64,000 nt of DNA. Origin: JAJPKK01 sp963747835 (GTDB taxonomy: Bacteria > Pseudomonadota > Alphaproteobacteria > Rhizobiales > Xanthobacteraceae). A model generated the notes under the pieces. The model ran no database searches. It saw only the letters and a program-made list of their open reading frames with translations, and was not told the DNA's origin. A program made the position numbers and the translations under genes. Of this stretch, positions 45,649 to 53,539 are shown piece after piece. The stretch covers positions 3,410,001-3,474,000 of the forward strand of contig CAVVGO010000005.1 of assembly GCA_963747835.1 (NCBI GenBank), read 5' to 3'. The first letter of the stretch is position 1. Each line of letters starts with the position of its first letter.

Positions 45649-46636
45649 TTGGACATTTTGCGACGACACCCGAGCGGCGCCCTCGCCGCCGACCCGCTTC
45701 CGGGTCCGCGTGCCGAGGACCGCCTCTCGATCGGTCTCGTGCTCGGCGGCGGCGCCGCGCGCGGCTTCGCGCATATCGGCGTGCTGCGCACGCTCGCAGC
45801 CCACGGGATAAGGCCCGACGTCATCGCCGGCACGTCGATCGGTGCGGTCGTCGGCGGCCTTTACGCGGCCGGCCATCTCGATACCTTCGAGGAGTGGTGC
45901 CGGCAGCTCACCAGGCGACGCGTGCTCGGCTATCTCGACTTCAATCTCGGCGGCTCCGGCCTAATCTCCGGCAATCGTCTCGCCGGCCGGCTCGAGGACG
46001 TGCTCGGCGACATCACCTTCGCGGATCTGCCGCTGCGCCTCGCCGCGATTGCGACCGAGGTCGGCACCGGCCACGAAATCTGGCTGACCCGCGGACTGCT
46101 CGCCGAAGCGATGGCGGCATCTTATTCGCTGCCCGGAATATTCCCGCCCAAGCGGATCGGCGGCCGCTGGCTGATGGACGGCGCCCTCGTCAACCCGCTG
46201 CCGATCTCGGCAGCACGCGCGCTCGGCGCCCGGCTGGTGATCGCGGTCAATCTCAACACCGACAATTTCGGGCGCGGCACCATCATTCAGGATCACGGCC
46301 CGGACGAAGAGGACCGGGCGCGGCGCGCCGCGCTCCTCAACCGGCGCCAACGCCGCGGCATCTTCGGTGCGGAGCGCCTGATCCACCGCCGGTTCTTCGG
46401 CGAGCCGCATCGTCCCGGCCTCTCGACCGTGATGGTCGAGGCCTTCCAGGTCATGCAGGATCGCATCACGCGATCCCGCCTCGCCGGCGATCCGCCCGAC
46501 GTCATCGATCGGCCCGAAGATGGCGCGCGCCAATCTGTTCGACTTCCACCGCGCCAAGGACATCATCGCATCGGGCGCCGAGGCGACCGAGAAGGCGATG
46601 GAATCGATCGCGGAGGCGATCGCGGCGCTGAGTTGA
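45649..46636 (+). pseudogene. patatin-like phospholipase (RssA type), C-terminal frameshift
   Basis: IGLVLGGGAARGFAHIGVLRTL near residue 28 carries the oxyanion glycine run, and VIAGTSIGAVVGGLYAAG near 65 the nucleophile Ser (GTSIG). RWLMDGALVNPLP near 175 carries the catalytic Asp (DGA). At about 46500 one extra base shifts the frame; removed, it reads IIGPKMARANLFDFHRA, then ASGAEATEKAMESIAEAIAALS and a stop at 46636. A cytoplasmic or membrane-associated lipid acyl hydrolase. The catalytic part is intact, so even the shifted product might be active. Confidence 0.85.
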
Positions 46637-46697
46637 CCGGCGCCCGGACGCGGCCGGCCGGCGTCGACCCGCCCCCTGCACTTTGCGGGACCGTGCG

Positions 46698-47131
46698 CTA
46701 CGCGGTGCGGATATAGTCGCGCAACGCGTCCTGCTCTTGCTGGAGCTCTTCGAGCCGCGCCTTGACGACGTCGCCGATCGACACGATGCCGACGGCGCGG
46801 CCGTGCTCGGCGACCGGCACGTGGCGGAACTTGCCGGCCGTCATCCGTTCCATGATCTCGACGATGGTATCGCTTTCCCCGCAGGTGACGACCTTGCGGG
46901 TCATCGTCTCGGCGACCGGGGCATCGAGCGCACCGCGGTGCCCTTCTCGCCGAGAGCCCGCACGATGTCGCGTTCCGAGATGATCCCGGCGATGCGATCG
47001 CCGGCGCCGGTGACGACGAGCGCGCCGACCCGCCGCTCCGCCAGCATCTTCACCGCGGCGGCGAGCGTCGCGGTAGGTTCGATGGTGAGGACGTCGTGTC
47101 CCTTACGCGACAGGATATGCTTGACGTTCAT
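46698..47131 (-). pseudogene. two-CBS-domain protein, one frameshift
   Basis: MNVKHILSRKGHDVLTIEPTATLAAAVKML and GALVVTGAGDRIAGIISERDIVRAL form the first CBS motif. After a shift near 46915 the second reads MTRKVVTCGESDTIVEIMERM and GRAVGIVSIGDVVKARLEE. Joined length about 143 residues. Such stand-alone CBS pairs bind adenine nucleotides and regulate partners. The pairing with the convergent patatin gene is common in relatives. Two extra bases or one missing base in GCGGTGCGCTCG explain the break. Confidence 0.82.
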
Positions 47132-47347
47132 GGGCAGCCTCCCTTTTGATGTGCGTGACCAGCCTACGGCTCATGCGCGGCGGCCCAGTTGCTGAACGAA
47201 CAACCACCGAAAACACTATCAAGTATCATGTGCCTGCCGAACCGTTACGGCAACAGCGAACATTGTAATAAAGATGCAAAGTGGCGCGGTGGAACTCGCT
47301 GCTGCATCGCAACGAAACGGCGTGTACGAGGGCGTGCGGCGCGGCAG

Positions 47348-48083
47348 TCACGTCGCCTGCGGCACCGGATCGAACAGCGAGAACAACAGGAGGCCGGCGA
47401 GAAAGCCGCCGATATGAGCCTGCCAGGCGATGCTTTGCTGCTCGGCGCCCGGCACGCCGAAAGCGCCGATGCCGAATACGAAGATTCAAGTCCGAACCAG
47501 GCCAGGAGGAAGAACAGAATCCGCGGATCCCTCGACGCGGCCCGCAGCGACGCTGCCGGCACCTGATAGGCGCTGACATCGTCACTGCGGAACATGGCGA
47601 GCGGCCCGCCGTGCTGGAACGCGAACCGGATCGCGCCAGCCATGAGGCCCCGATACCGCCGCTGACGCGCCGATCATCGGAAGCACCTCGCCGATAATGC
47701 GTGGCGAGATGCGCGTTGCCGCGCCGGCCGACCGCGGTGACGATGAAGAAGCCGATGAAGCGCAGCGTCCCGAACCGTCGCGCGACCGCCGCGGCAAACG
47801 GCAGGAACCACACCGCATTCATCGTCAGGTGAAGGGCGTCGCCATGGAGGAACGCGTAGGTGACGAAGGTCCAGATCGCGGCGCCGATGCCGCCCGGAAT
47901 GATGGTGTGGGCGAGGACGGCGGGATCATAGCGCGCCGGGAATGAAGCCGAAATAGACAGGAACCTAAGTCCTGTCCCTCGGTGAGGAGGATACGCCTCG
48001 CCGAGCCGCACCAGCACGAACACTGCGATAAATGCCAAGACCACCGCGGGGACATTGAAGATCGGCTCGGATGATCGGGTCAC
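47348..48083 (-). pseudogene. rhomboid-family intramembrane serine protease, several frameshifts
   Basis: Start GTG 48083 gives VTRSSEPIFNVPAVVLAFIAVFVLVRLG, then FVTYAFLHGDALHLTMNAVWFLPFAAAVARRFG, the rhomboid membrane core. Later pieces in other frames: VLPMIGASAAVSG (serine region), MAGAIRFAFQHGGPLAM, ILFFLLAWFG, and QAHIGGFLAGLLLFSLFDPVPQAT with the catalytic His in AHIGG, ending at 47348. At least three frame changes. The residues for catalysis are present but not in one frame. Confidence 0.78.
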
Positions 48084-48328
48084 ACGCGCTCCACGAAAAG
48101 GGGCGCAGCAATAGGCTGTCCCGACATGCGAAGCAAGCGGGGCAGGGCGGCGCCTCCGCGGCAATTTACCTGACGTTAGTCTTAACGCGGAGTTGCCGCG
48201 GTGGGTCTGCGGCAATGGCCCAGTGAGGGCACGCTGCCTGCAGAAAGGGCGACGGGCGGCGAAAACGGCGCCCCGGATGTCCCGTTTTGCGACAACCGGC
48301 ACGCAATGCGAAGCCCTGCCGGGTCACC

Positions 48329-48901
48329 ATGAAACATCCGCGCAACCGCGAACTGTTTGATTATTGGAACGAGCGGCGCGGCTCGCGGGCGGGCGCCCGA
48401 GCGCATCGACATCGAGCCGGGGGCGATCCGCAGCCTTCTCGGCGACAGCTTTGTCTTCTCCTGCGCTCCCGGCGAGGAGGCGCAGTTTCGCGTCGCCGGC
48501 ACGCGGCTCTGCGCATTGTTCGGCCGCGAGCTGCGGGGGCAGGCGTTCTCGACCATCTGGGAGCCGGAGAGCGCCGCCGATGCTGCGCGGTCTCCTCACC
48601 GTCGTCATGGAGGACATCGTCGGAATTGCGGCTGGCGCCCGGACTGGTGTCGCCGGCGAACTGCGTGCAATGTCGAGTTGCTCGTCCTGCCGCTCGCACA
48701 TCGGGGCCGGCTTGGTGCGCGCATGCTCGGCGCGTTGCTGTGCTGGAGCGGCCGTATTGGCTCGGCATCTGGCCGGCCGAGCCGCTGCGACTCGCCACCG
48801 TCCAGTATGTTTCAGGACCGGCTGCAGTCGCGCCGCGCCCGAACCGCGCCGACGTTTGGCAAAGGCTTACCGTCATCGACGGCGGATTGAATCATCCCTA
48901 A
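48329..48901 (+). pseudogene. PAS_5-type sensory protein, four or more frameshifts
   Basis: Pieces in order: MKHPRNRELFDYWNERRGSRA; ERIDIEPGAIRSLLGDSFVFSC and FRVAGTRLCALFGRELRGQAFSTIWEPES; GLLTVVMEDIVGIAAGA; VELLVLPLAHRGRLGARMLGALL; VLERPYWLGIWPAEPLRLATVQYVSG; RLTVIDGG. This is the ~190-residue PAS_5 protein usually found just upstream of a PilZ gene in Bradyrhizobiaceae, as here (65 bp apart). It probably senses a signal linked to c-di-GMP; that link is inference. Confidence 0.78.
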
Positions 48902-48965
48902 CGCGCCATTAACTTACTCGGCCTAGGCTGCGCTGGGCTAGAAGTGGAAAGGCGCCCGAGCCCCT

Positions 48966-49583
48966 ATGTCCTCCTTGGAATTGGATTCGGTTGCGGGTCT
49001 GCTGACGAGCGACAGCCGCAGGTATCAGCGGGTCAAGGTCGACCTGCTCGGCCGCTATATGCTCGAAGATCGCCGCGAATTTCCCTGCCAGGTGGTCGAC
49101 ATGTCGCCCGGCGGCATGGCTGTGATCGCGCCACAATGCGGACGGCTTGGCGAACGCGTGGTCGCCTATATCGATCATATCGGCCGGCTCGAAGGGATGA
49201 TTGCGCGCATCTTTCCGAGCGGCTTTTCCATGACGATTGCGGCGTCCCAGCGTAAGCGCGACAAGCTCGCGGCCCAGCTTACTTGGCTTGCCAACCGTCA
49301 GATTCTCAACCTGCCTGAGGATCGCCGCCACCAGCGCGTTGCCGCTCGCGATCAGACCACAACATTGGTGATGGAGAACGGCACCGAGGAGAAGTGCCGC
49401 ATCGTCGACTTGTCAGTATCGGGCGTCGCGGTCATCAGCGACCACCGGCCGCCGCTCGGCAGCGCGGTGAGAGTCGGCAAGGCGCCTGGTCGGGTGGTTC
49501 GTCATCTCGACAACGGCTTCGCGGTCGAATTCACGCGCATCCAGAATGCCGACGTGCTCAAGGACACGATTTCAGGAACGTAA
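48966..49583 (+). CDS. tandem PilZ-domain c-di-GMP-binding protein
   Basis: 205 residues, intact. First PilZ: SRRYQRVKVDLLGRY (RxxxR) and CQVVDMSPGGMAVIAP (DxSxxG) near 18-55. Second: EDRRHQRVAARDQ (RxxxR) and CRIVDLSVSGVAVIS (DxSxxG) near 119-160. Both sites keep the c-di-GMP-binding residues. An effector controlled by c-di-GMP level; the target is unknown. It is the only undamaged gene in the 42.9-50.6 kb stretch and is followed by a terminator. Confidence 0.9.
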   Translation: MSSLELDSVAGLLTSDSRRYQRVKVDLLGRYMLEDRREFPCQVVDMSPGGMAVIAPQCGRLGERVVAYIDHIGRLEGMIARIFPSGFSMTIAASQRKRDKLAAQLTWLANRQILNLPEDRRHQRVAARDQTTTLVMENGTEEKCRIVDLSVSGVAVISDHRPPLGSAVRVGKAPGRVVRHLDNGFAVEFTRIQNADVLKDTISGT

Positions 49584-49615
49584 ACGTTTCGTTACGTCGA
49601 ATAGAGACGGGAGTC

Positions 49616-49637
49616 CGGGCCGCTTTGGCCCGTTTTT
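49616..49637 (+). terminator. intrinsic terminator after the PilZ gene
   Basis: CGGGCC, loop GCTTT, GGCCCG and TTTTT, about 33 bp after the PilZ stop. Confidence 0.85.
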
Positions 49638-49908
49638 CATTTCGGCCCGCGCCGCACCGTCGCAAGAGCTCTCGCCGTTAACACTGAGGCGCAGGCCCAA
49701 AGGGCCGCGCCGCGCTGCTTTCGCGCGATGAAACCTAAAATTTGAATCAAATGGAAGATGAGCTGCATTTTACTCAAATACGCATAAAGTAATACGCAGT
49801 TGTTTAGTCTAAGTTGAGTTGTCAGTTGATTTAAGAAGTGCTGTTCACATTTAGCGGCGCTACAAAAGGTTTGTGCGAAAGCTAGCCCCACAGGACGGGA
49901 GGGGTACG
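49638..49908. other. A+T-rich intergenic region, probable promoter of the BTLCP gene
   Basis: About 270 bp. From 49730 to 49870 it is strongly A+T-rich against the local background (AAACCTAAAATTTGAATC and similar), which fits a promoter region. No repeated operator or RNA recognised. Confidence 0.45.
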
Positions 49909-50573
49909 ATGAATACTTACAGACGAGGCAACATATTTGGCCGCGGCGTCGCCGCCATGGCCGCGATGACGTCTGTCGAGTGCGAGTGGCGACCGCCGAG
50001 CTGCGGACGACGATCGCCAACGGCACCGATGCTTTTCCCTACGTAGAGGTCCATGAAGTCGTCCGCTCGCCGATCGGCTGGGTCGACTTCTGCGCAACCA
50101 TCGGCCGAATGCGCCACGACGCCAACGACAGCCACGCGACGTCGTGCTGTCGCCGCAGGCGTTCAAGGATTGGTCGCGCGTCAACAAATGGGTCAACGAC
50201 ACGATCAAGCCGATGACCGACATCGATCATTGGGGCGTCGTCGAGCGCTGGTCGTATCCCGATGACGGTTATGGCGACTGCGAAGACTACGTGTTGCTGA
50301 AGCGGCGAGCTCCTGATCGCAGCCGGATGGCCGCGCGAGGCGCTACTGATCACCGTGGTGCGTGACAGAAGGACGAAGGCCATGCGGTCCTCACCGTCAA
50401 GACTGACCTTGGCGAATTCATTCTGGACAATCAGGCCGAAGAGATCCTGCCGTGGTCGCAGACCGGGTACCGCTTCGTCAAGCGCCAGTCGCAGCGCAGA
50501 TCCGAACGTATGGGTTTCGCTGGGCGATCCGCGGCCCTCGCCGCTCACCGCGGCCGCCCGCGCACGCCGCTAG
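49909..50573 (+). pseudogene. bacterial transglutaminase-like cysteine peptidase (BTLCP), several frameshifts
   Basis: From MNTYRRGNIFGRGVAAMAAM (signal-like) through VRSPIGWVDFCA, then in another frame DVVLSPQAFKDWSRVNKWVNDTIKPMTDIDHWG and WSYPDDGYGDCEDYVLLKR, then LLIAAGWPREALLITVVRD, and finally GHAVLTVKTDLGEFILDNQAEE and NVWVSLGDPRPSP. The catalytic Cys (GDCEDY), His (GHAVL) and Asp (ILDNQ) of PF06035 are all present but split among frames. In pseudomonads the LapG member of this family cuts adhesins under c-di-GMP control, and the PilZ gene just upstream makes such a link tempting but unproven. Confidence 0.82.
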
Positions 50574-50657
50574 GCGACGGCGCACACAAGACAAACGAGG
50601 AGAGTTGCGCGAACCGGTCACGTCCCCACCCCTCCCCGTCCCCAGATCGGTTCGCGC

Positions 50658-50696
50658 GCGGCCGGAGCTCCCCCAAGGCTCCGGCCGCATTTTTTT
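50658..50696 (+). terminator. strong intrinsic terminator
   Basis: GCGGCCGGAGC and GCTCCGGCCGC form an 11-bp perfect stem with a short C/A loop, followed by ATTTTTTT. It lies 85 bp after the BTLCP stop. Confidence 0.9.
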
Positions 50697-51001
50697 GTGT
50701 GTGCGGGAAGCCCACATTTATTTGGGTTTTCGCAAGCGCTCGAGGATTTGGCTTTGCGCGTACCCACACAGCTACGGCAATCGGATATGGGAAGTGGCCG
50801 GCCTGTTGTCGCCAACGCAATAGGCGATCGGGGCGCGGCTTCAAACTGAAGGGGCAGCGGATAATGCCGGGCATGGCTCGTTAACGTGCGAGGACAGCGG
50901 CGGCAATAAATATCAGACGATGTTCTGACCCAAACGCGGGTGCGAAGAGCAAGTCCGCGATTGGCGTCGGAAAAGTCGTTATCGGAATGTAAATCAGGAA
51001 C
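50697..51001. other. intergenic region without genes
   Basis: About 300 bp between the BTLCP terminator and the end of the minE-like gene. Nothing recognised. Confidence 0.45.
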
Positions 51002-51271
51002 TCAGCGCAGCCGGCGCCGCCACGCGCGTCCGGTTGGGAATCTCGATATCGAGAAGCAATCTCCAGGCCCCGGCTGTGCGATGAACTCCGCCCGGACGCT
51101 GTCGAGATCGACCGCGACGTGCCGGCTGATGCTATCGAGAATTTCTGCGTGCAGCATAGAAATCAAACCGTTCCGGACGGCCATGCTGCGGTCATCTTCC
51201 GCCAGCGCCTGCAATCGCTTGCGCGCAACCGGTGCGGAGCGTATCGGCCGTAGTGAGCTGAACAGGTTCAC
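51002..51271 (-). CDS. minE: MinE-like cell-division topological specificity factor
   Basis: 89 residues from GTG 51271 with GGAGG seven bases upstream. VNLFSSLRPIRSAPVARKRLQALAEDDRS aligns with the MinE opening (LFRR...SAPVARERLQ-LLAHER). NGLISMLHAEILDSISRHVAVDLDSVRAEF matches DLVAVLREEILAVIAKHV-VD-DKV. The C-terminal beta strand is divergent (GDCFSISRFP). MinE positions the division site by driving MinD oscillation at the membrane. No minC or minD is next to it in this window, so it is either a second copy or a relocated one. Confidence 0.72.
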   Translation of the reverse strand: MNLFSSLRPIRSAPVARKRLQALAEDDRSMAVRNGLISMLHAEILDSISRHVAVDLDSVRAEFIAQPGPGDCFSISRFPTGRAWRRRLR

Positions 51272-51404
51272 GCATCGGCCTCCGGATACGACAAAAATCC
51301 ATCCTTCGAGACTCTCCCACCTTGGGGTTAAAATTCCTTTTCCGCGCGGATAGGCATGTCGGCATTCTCGTTTCACGATCCGGAATAGGGCTTATCGGAA
51401 CCAG

Positions 51405-51568
51405 CGCATGTTTCGGTGCGACCGAATCACCTCTCTCCATCGTTATGCCCGTGCTTGTCGCGGGCATCCACGTCTTCCTTGGGCGATCGAGCAGACAGGC
51501 GTGGATGGCCGGGACGAGCCCGGCCATGACTCGGAGAGGCGGTTCAACATCATCGGAATCCGCTCTAA
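51405..51568 (-). repeat. dispersed intergenic repeat, copy E
   Basis: GCGCATGTTTCGGTGCGACCG to ATCGGAATCCGCTCT, with hairpins ATGCCCGTGCTTGTCGCGGGCAT and ATGGCCGGGACGAGCCCGGCCAT. Same orientation as copy D. Confidence 0.85.
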
Positions 51569-51910
51569 AGCCATCCGATCTTCGCCCTCGTGAACTGGCT
51601 CGAGCAGCAGCCATCGTTCGCGCGCCGTTGCCGCCGATGGGGCCGGGTAGCACGCCGCAACAAAAAGTTCCCTCATTCGCCGGGCAGTCCCGCAATCTCG
51701 GCAGCGACACACGAACCGCCCGCGTTGATCTGTTCTAAACCTTATAGTGAAACGAGCCTGAACCGTTCTCGAATTACCGACCTGAAGCGGATATAGGATT
51801 CTCCTTTGCCAATTCCTCGACGAAACTGACCGCGCTCTCGTGCCACCACGGCGGACATGGAGCGCGCACATCATGCCGACACATTGCAGCGCTGACCGAG
51901 AGGCTGAAGC
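51569..51910. other. intergenic region without genes
   Basis: About 340 bp between the repeat and the deacetylase gene. Small frames lack coding character. No promoter elements that I can support. Confidence 0.4.
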
Positions 51911-52978
51911 ATGGTCACTTCGCGATGCGAGTTCGTCAAATTAGCCACGGAGAGTGGCATCGCGCTCAGCCTGTCGTGCCTTGCGACGGCCGAGAAACCC
52001 GGATTCGGCGTGCGCAAGACGCTGCGCGGTCGCGCATTTGCTGCCGGGCTGGCGCTGCTGATCACGGCTCACCTCGCCCCGGCGGCTTCGGCGCAGGACG
52101 CGACCGACCCCGTAACCGGTTTCGCGCGCGCCGCGGTTCATGTCGCAGCGTGGCCTGGCGGCAAAAAGGTCGCTGTCAGCTTTGCGCTGTTCGTAGAGGA
52201 GTTCGGCTTTGGCCTGGGCCCCGTCTACCGCCCGGACATGGTGACCCGCAATCCGGATCTCGTGAACGAGGCCTTCCGTCAATACGCGATTGACTGGGGC
52301 ATCGCCCGCGTCGGCCGGCTGTTCAAGGAACTGGACGCTCCGCTCACCATCGTGCTCAGCGCCGAGTTTCCCGGCAAGTATGAGTTGGTGTGGAAAGAGT
52401 TCCGCGCGTCCCAGCCAACCGCGCCGATCATCGCCCACGGCATGAATAATACCAGTCGTCAGTTGCCGCTCGGGCGCGGACTCGCGGAGCAGAAAGCTTA
52501 CATTCGCCGGACGCTGGATATGATCGCGGGCGCCACCGGCGTCAGACCCGTCGGCTGGTCAAGCCCAAGCGTCTATTCCAACGGCGACACGGCGTGGGCG
52601 GTGGCCGCAGAGGGCATCGGTTACACCCTCGACCAGATGGATTCCGATATCATCTTGCGCCTTAAGACGCCAGACGGCCCGCTGGTCCTGCTGCCCTATC
52701 CGGTCGTCACGGTCGACATGGGCCAGCAACTCGCCCGGATGAAGTCGCCCACGGAAATCGAGACGCTCTGGCTCGATTACGTGTTGGAGCTCGCCGCCGA
52801 AGCGCGTGCCGATCCCGCGCGGGAGGCGACGACGGTGGTCATCGGAATCCACCCCTTCGTCGTGGGAACGCCCGACGGGGCAGCCGCCATGCGGCGTGTC
52901 CTCATGCGCCTCAAGAAGGACGACGCGGTCTGGCTCACCGACACCGACGCCATTCGCAAGGCCGCCGGCTCGAAATGA
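51911..52978 (+). CDS. exported polysaccharide-deacetylase-like protein
   Basis: 355 residues from ATG 51911 (GAGAGG upstream). A start at GTG 52010 would place the signal peptide first (VRKTLRGRAFAAGLALLITAHLAPAASAQ) and is perhaps better. The catalytic domain reads KKVAVSFALFVEEFG, LFKELDAPLTIVLSAEF, IIAHGMNNTSRQLPLG, GVRPVGWSSPSVYSN and VVIGIHPFVVGTPDG, the NodB-like barrel in the PuuE/allantoinase-like branch. The usual first Asp of the TFDD motif is not evident (ALFVEEFG). Substrate may be a carbohydrate or an imide; unknown. Confidence 0.78.
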   Translation: MVTSRCEFVKLATESGIALSLSCLATAEKPGFGVRKTLRGRAFAAGLALLITAHLAPAASAQDATDPVTGFARAAVHVAAWPGGKKVAVSFALFVEEFGFGLGPVYRPDMVTRNPDLVNEAFRQYAIDWGIARVGRLFKELDAPLTIVLSAEFPGKYELVWKEFRASQPTAPIIAHGMNNTSRQLPLGRGLAEQKAYIRRTLDMIAGATGVRPVGWSSPSVYSNGDTAWAVAAEGIGYTLDQMDSDIILRLKTPDGPLVLLPYPVVTVDMGQQLARMKSPTEIETLWLDYVLELAAEARADPAREATTVVIGIHPFVVGTPDGAAAMRRVLMRLKKDDAVWLTDTDAIRKAAGSK

Positions 52979-53129
52979 GGAGCCCGCGGCGCTCGCGACT
53001 GGAGAGCCGACCTCAGTCTGATTTACTTCTGGGATTCGCCCTTATGACGGCTTCCGGACCGCGCCAGACAGGCGGCCACACGACGCCGATCGACCAGATC
53101 TATGAAACGCGGCCAAAGCACTGCGCCAG

Positions 53130-53450
53130 CTAAAGTATACCCGGCAGCGCGAACAGCCAGAAAACCCCGATTCCAAACAGCCCCATGCCGAGGATGTCCA
53201 GTATTATCCCGTGAAGCCTGGGCTTCCAGGAATTTCTCGCAGGCTTTGGACGTATGCTTACGACCACGGAACGGACGATCTCGGCGCGCTCCGCACGATT
53301 GATCCACTCGCCGATGCCAAAAGACAGCAGGCCCGACCCGATCAGAAAGGCGGCGAAGAATCGCTCCGGAACAGCCGCGACGGCAATCAAACCACCCACA
53401 AAGGCTACAACGTTCCACCAATGATCGGCTCTAAATCTATCTAGGTCCAT
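53130..53450 (-). CDS. small integral membrane protein of unknown function
   Basis: 106 residues from MDLDRFRADHWWN at 53450; a start at 53492 would add 14 residues. Hydrophobic segments WNVVAFVGGLIAVAAVP and FFAAFLIGSGLLSFGIGEWIN lie in the first half, then a charged RAERAEIVRSVVVS loop, and IILDILGMGLFGIGVFWLFALPGIL at the C-terminus. Probably three spans. No family recognised. It lies between the deacetylase and the IS. Confidence 0.6.
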   Translation of the reverse strand: MDLDRFRADHWWNVVAFVGGLIAVAAVPERFFAAFLIGSGLLSFGIGEWINRAERAEIVRSVVVSIRPKPARNSWKPRLHGIILDILGMGLFGIGVFWLFALPGIL

Positions 53451-53521
53451 GGCGGCCGGTTTGATCGTCAAGCAAGGACACGGGCGGGGCATTTAGTCTA
53501 AATTCGACGGCGAGTTTGGCA

Positions 53522-53539
53522 AGGGCTCCAAGACCTACA
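53522..53539. repeat. left target-site duplication of the IS (18 bp)
   Basis: AGGGCTCCAAGACCTACA here is repeated exactly at 55130-55147 on the other side of the element. Confidence 0.9.

Noticed and set aside
31101..51568. CRISPR array suggested by repeated palindromic units
   Set aside because: Copies are kilobases apart, about 160-180 bp long and unrelated to spacer-sized spacing; no cas gene is present.
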